Positions 62,620 through 64,000 of a stretch of DNA of 64,000 nucleotides are shown here, in pieces (positions within the stretch are counted from its first letter, which is position 1; every line of letters starts with the position of its first letter). This DNA comes from an uncultured Bacteroidales bacterium (lineage in GTDB: Bacteria > Bacteroidota > Bacteroidia > Bacteroidales > CAIWKO01), in NCBI GenBank assembly GCA_903913285.1, contig CAIWKO010000023.1, forward strand, positions 1 to 64,000, read 5' to 3'. The notes under the pieces were generated by a model that saw nothing but the letters and a program-made list of their open reading frames with translations, did not search any database and was not told the origin of the DNA. The position numbers were made by a program, and so were the translations under genes.

Positions 62620-64000
62620 CTATTTCGATTTATCCGGAAAAGGAGGTATCGGCGGCAAATTGCTGTCCACCTTTTTCAAATCGTCCAAAATAAGCTCTAT
62701 GGCTTTGTTCAGTTGCTCGTCGTCGCCTGCATATTCTTTGGCAGGGTCGTTCACAATCAACACATCGGGGTCAACCCCGTGCCCTTCAATGATCCATTTG
62801 GTGCCTTCGGCATCGTAGTGTGCAAATTCGGGTTTATTCAAAAAACCACCGTCTATAAAAGGCAGCGAACCGCGTATACCCACAACTCCGCCCCAGGTGC
62901 GTTGGCCAACAAGCTTGCCTATCTTCAAAGTCTTGAACTGATACGGAAACAGATCGCCGTCGGAAGCCGAATACTGATCGATCAAACATATCTTGGGCCC
63001 AATTTGCTGCTCAATTCCGGCAGGCACCTGACTGGTGTTGCGCGCCATTTTCATGTAAACCAGTTCGCGGTTCAAACGTTCGATGATCATAGGCGAAACA
63101 TTGCCGCCCCCGTTGCCGCGGTCGTCTATAATCAGGGCGCTCTTGCTCAGTTGCGGATAAAAATGCTTCACAAACTCGTTCAAACCTTCAACGCCCATGT
63201 TGGGTATATGTATATAGCCCACCTTGCCGTTGGTGGCTTCGTTCACTTTTTTGATATTATTCTCAACCCAGTTGTAGTAATACAAACCTGCTTCATCCTC
63301 AATGGGCACCACGATAACCTTACGCGTTCCCTGATCGGAAGCTGTCGAATTAACGGTAAGTTCAACCTGTTTCCCGGCAGTATTGATCAACAATTCGTAA
63401 ATGCTTTTCGTATTCACTACCGATTTTCCGTTCACGGCAATAATATAATCGCCCTCTTTCACATCCACGCCCACTTCGGTCAAAGGCGAACGCGTGCTTT
63501 CGTCCCAGTTTTGGCCGGGCAATATCTTCTCTATCTTATAGTATCCCGAAATATCTTTGCTGAAGGTAGCTCCAAGCATCCCCATATTGATGCGGGTGGG
63601 TTGCGGGCGATCGCCGCCGCCTGTATAGGAGTGCCCTATGCTCAGTTCGCCTATCATTTCGCCGATGATGTAGGTCAGGTCGGCACGATGGTTCACATAC
63701 GCCACAAGGGGTTCGTATTTTTTATAGATGGCTTTCCAATCCAACCCGTGCATACCGGGATCGTAGAAAAAATCGCGCATCTGACGCCACGATTCGGTAT
63801 AAATCTGTTGCCATTCTTCTTTCAGGTTCACCCACACCTTCATGTTCGACAGGTTTGCGTAATCTTTTATCTCAATTTTTGTTTTCGGAAGGTCGATAAC
63901 ACCATATCTTCCGCCATCGTTCACAAGCATCTTTTTCCGGTCGGCCGAAATAACATAATTGCCGTAGGCCCCCAAGTTGGTTTCTTTTTTATCTTTCAAA
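62620..64000 (-). CDS. Tricorn-like S41 peptidase, C-terminal part (5' partial)
   Basis: 459 residues to the window edge; the frame is open through base 64000 and the beginning (a WD40/tricorn beta-propeller in this family) is missing. Visible are the C1 helical region (WRQMRDFFYDPGMHGLDW), a PDZ domain (about 160-215, VGVDVKEGDYIIAVNGKSV), and the S41 core with the substrate-side GYIHIPNMG, the DDRGNGGGNVSPMII motif and catalytic Ser in YSASDGDLFPYQFK. The terminal ELILDDLKK fits the family. Exported tricorn-like proteases of Bacteroidota degrade peptides; export cannot be checked without the N-terminus. Its start and stop agree with a gene of about 1,050-1,100 residues. Confidence 0.88.
   Translation of the reverse strand, partial: LKDKKETNLGAYGNYVISADRKKMLVNDGGRYGVIDLPKTKIEIKDYANLSNMKVWVNLKEEWQQIYTESWRQMRDFFYDPGMHGLDWKAIYKKYEPLVAYVNHRADLTYIIGEMIGELSIGHSYTGGGDRPQPTRINMGMLGATFSKDISGYYKIEKILPGQNWDESTRSPLTEVGVDVKEGDYIIAVNGKSVVNTKSIYELLINTAGKQVELTVNSTASDQGTRKVIVVPIEDEAGLYYYNWVENNIKKVNEATNGKVGYIHIPNMGVEGLNEFVKHFYPQLSKSALIIDDRGNGGGNVSPMIIERLNRELVYMKMARNTSQVPAGIEQQIGPKICLIDQYSASDGDLFPYQFKTLKIGKLVGQRTWGGVVGIRGSLPFIDGGFLNKPEFAHYDAEGTKWIIEGHGVDPDVLIVNDPAKEYAGDDEQLNKAIELILDDLKKVDSNLPPIPPFPDKSK

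Overview
The window looks like a chromosomal segment of a member of the Bacteroidota (Bacteroidetes). Four secreted proteins end in type IX secretion (T9SS) sorting domains. Promoters fit the -33 TTTG / -7 TAnnTTTG pattern. The succinate dehydrogenase is the cytochrome b558 type, and the block tRNAs-tuf-tRNA-Trp-secE-nusG-rplKAJL-rpoBC has the order usual for this phylum. No species can be named from the sequence alone.

Layout. 1-3183: two collagen-like Gly-X-Y surface proteins (the first cut by the window edge and ending in an S74 chaperone domain) and a small exported protein. 3312-6945: an unusual chorismate mutase and two tandem M24B aminopeptidases. 7087-10596: sdhCAB, with a clear promoter and a terminator. 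10935-18511: an unknown protein, a nine-copy 42-bp tandem repeat, three T9SS cargo proteins, a lipoprotein and mnmD. 18501-34137: acylphosphatase, an unknown gene, rpsU, a Xer recombinase, hpf, and the translation/transcription block with five tRNAs. 34234-37822: a DUF3467 protein, purC, a lipoprotein, phoH and an S-adenosylmethionine hydrolase-like gene.

38213-50371 is the most distinctive region: a four-gene operon. It encodes a 2797-residue highly reducing type I polyketide synthase (KS-AT-DH-C-methyltransferase-ER-KR-ACP-TE on one chain), a phosphopantetheinyl transferase broken by a one-base deletion in a T tract, a long-chain acyl-CoA/acyl-AMP ligase, and a GNAT-like acyltransferase. 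Inferred role: synthesis of a reduced, possibly methyl-branched acyl chain, its release, re-activation and transfer to an amine. The product is unknown.

50441-56621 is a nitrogen-related module: a NarL-type sensor kinase and regulator, a TorF-like porin, an Amt channel and an Rh-type ammonium channel. Between regulator and porin lie TAGGTA/TACCTA half-sites, including a 7-2-7 inverted repeat of the kind NarL-family regulators bind. 56871-64000: a CPA2 antiporter, repeat-rich intergenic DNA, a PD-(D/E)XK-like protein, a LamG/T9SS protein, an unknown protein, a 22-copy 21-bp tandem repeat, and the C-terminal part of a tricorn-like S41 protease.
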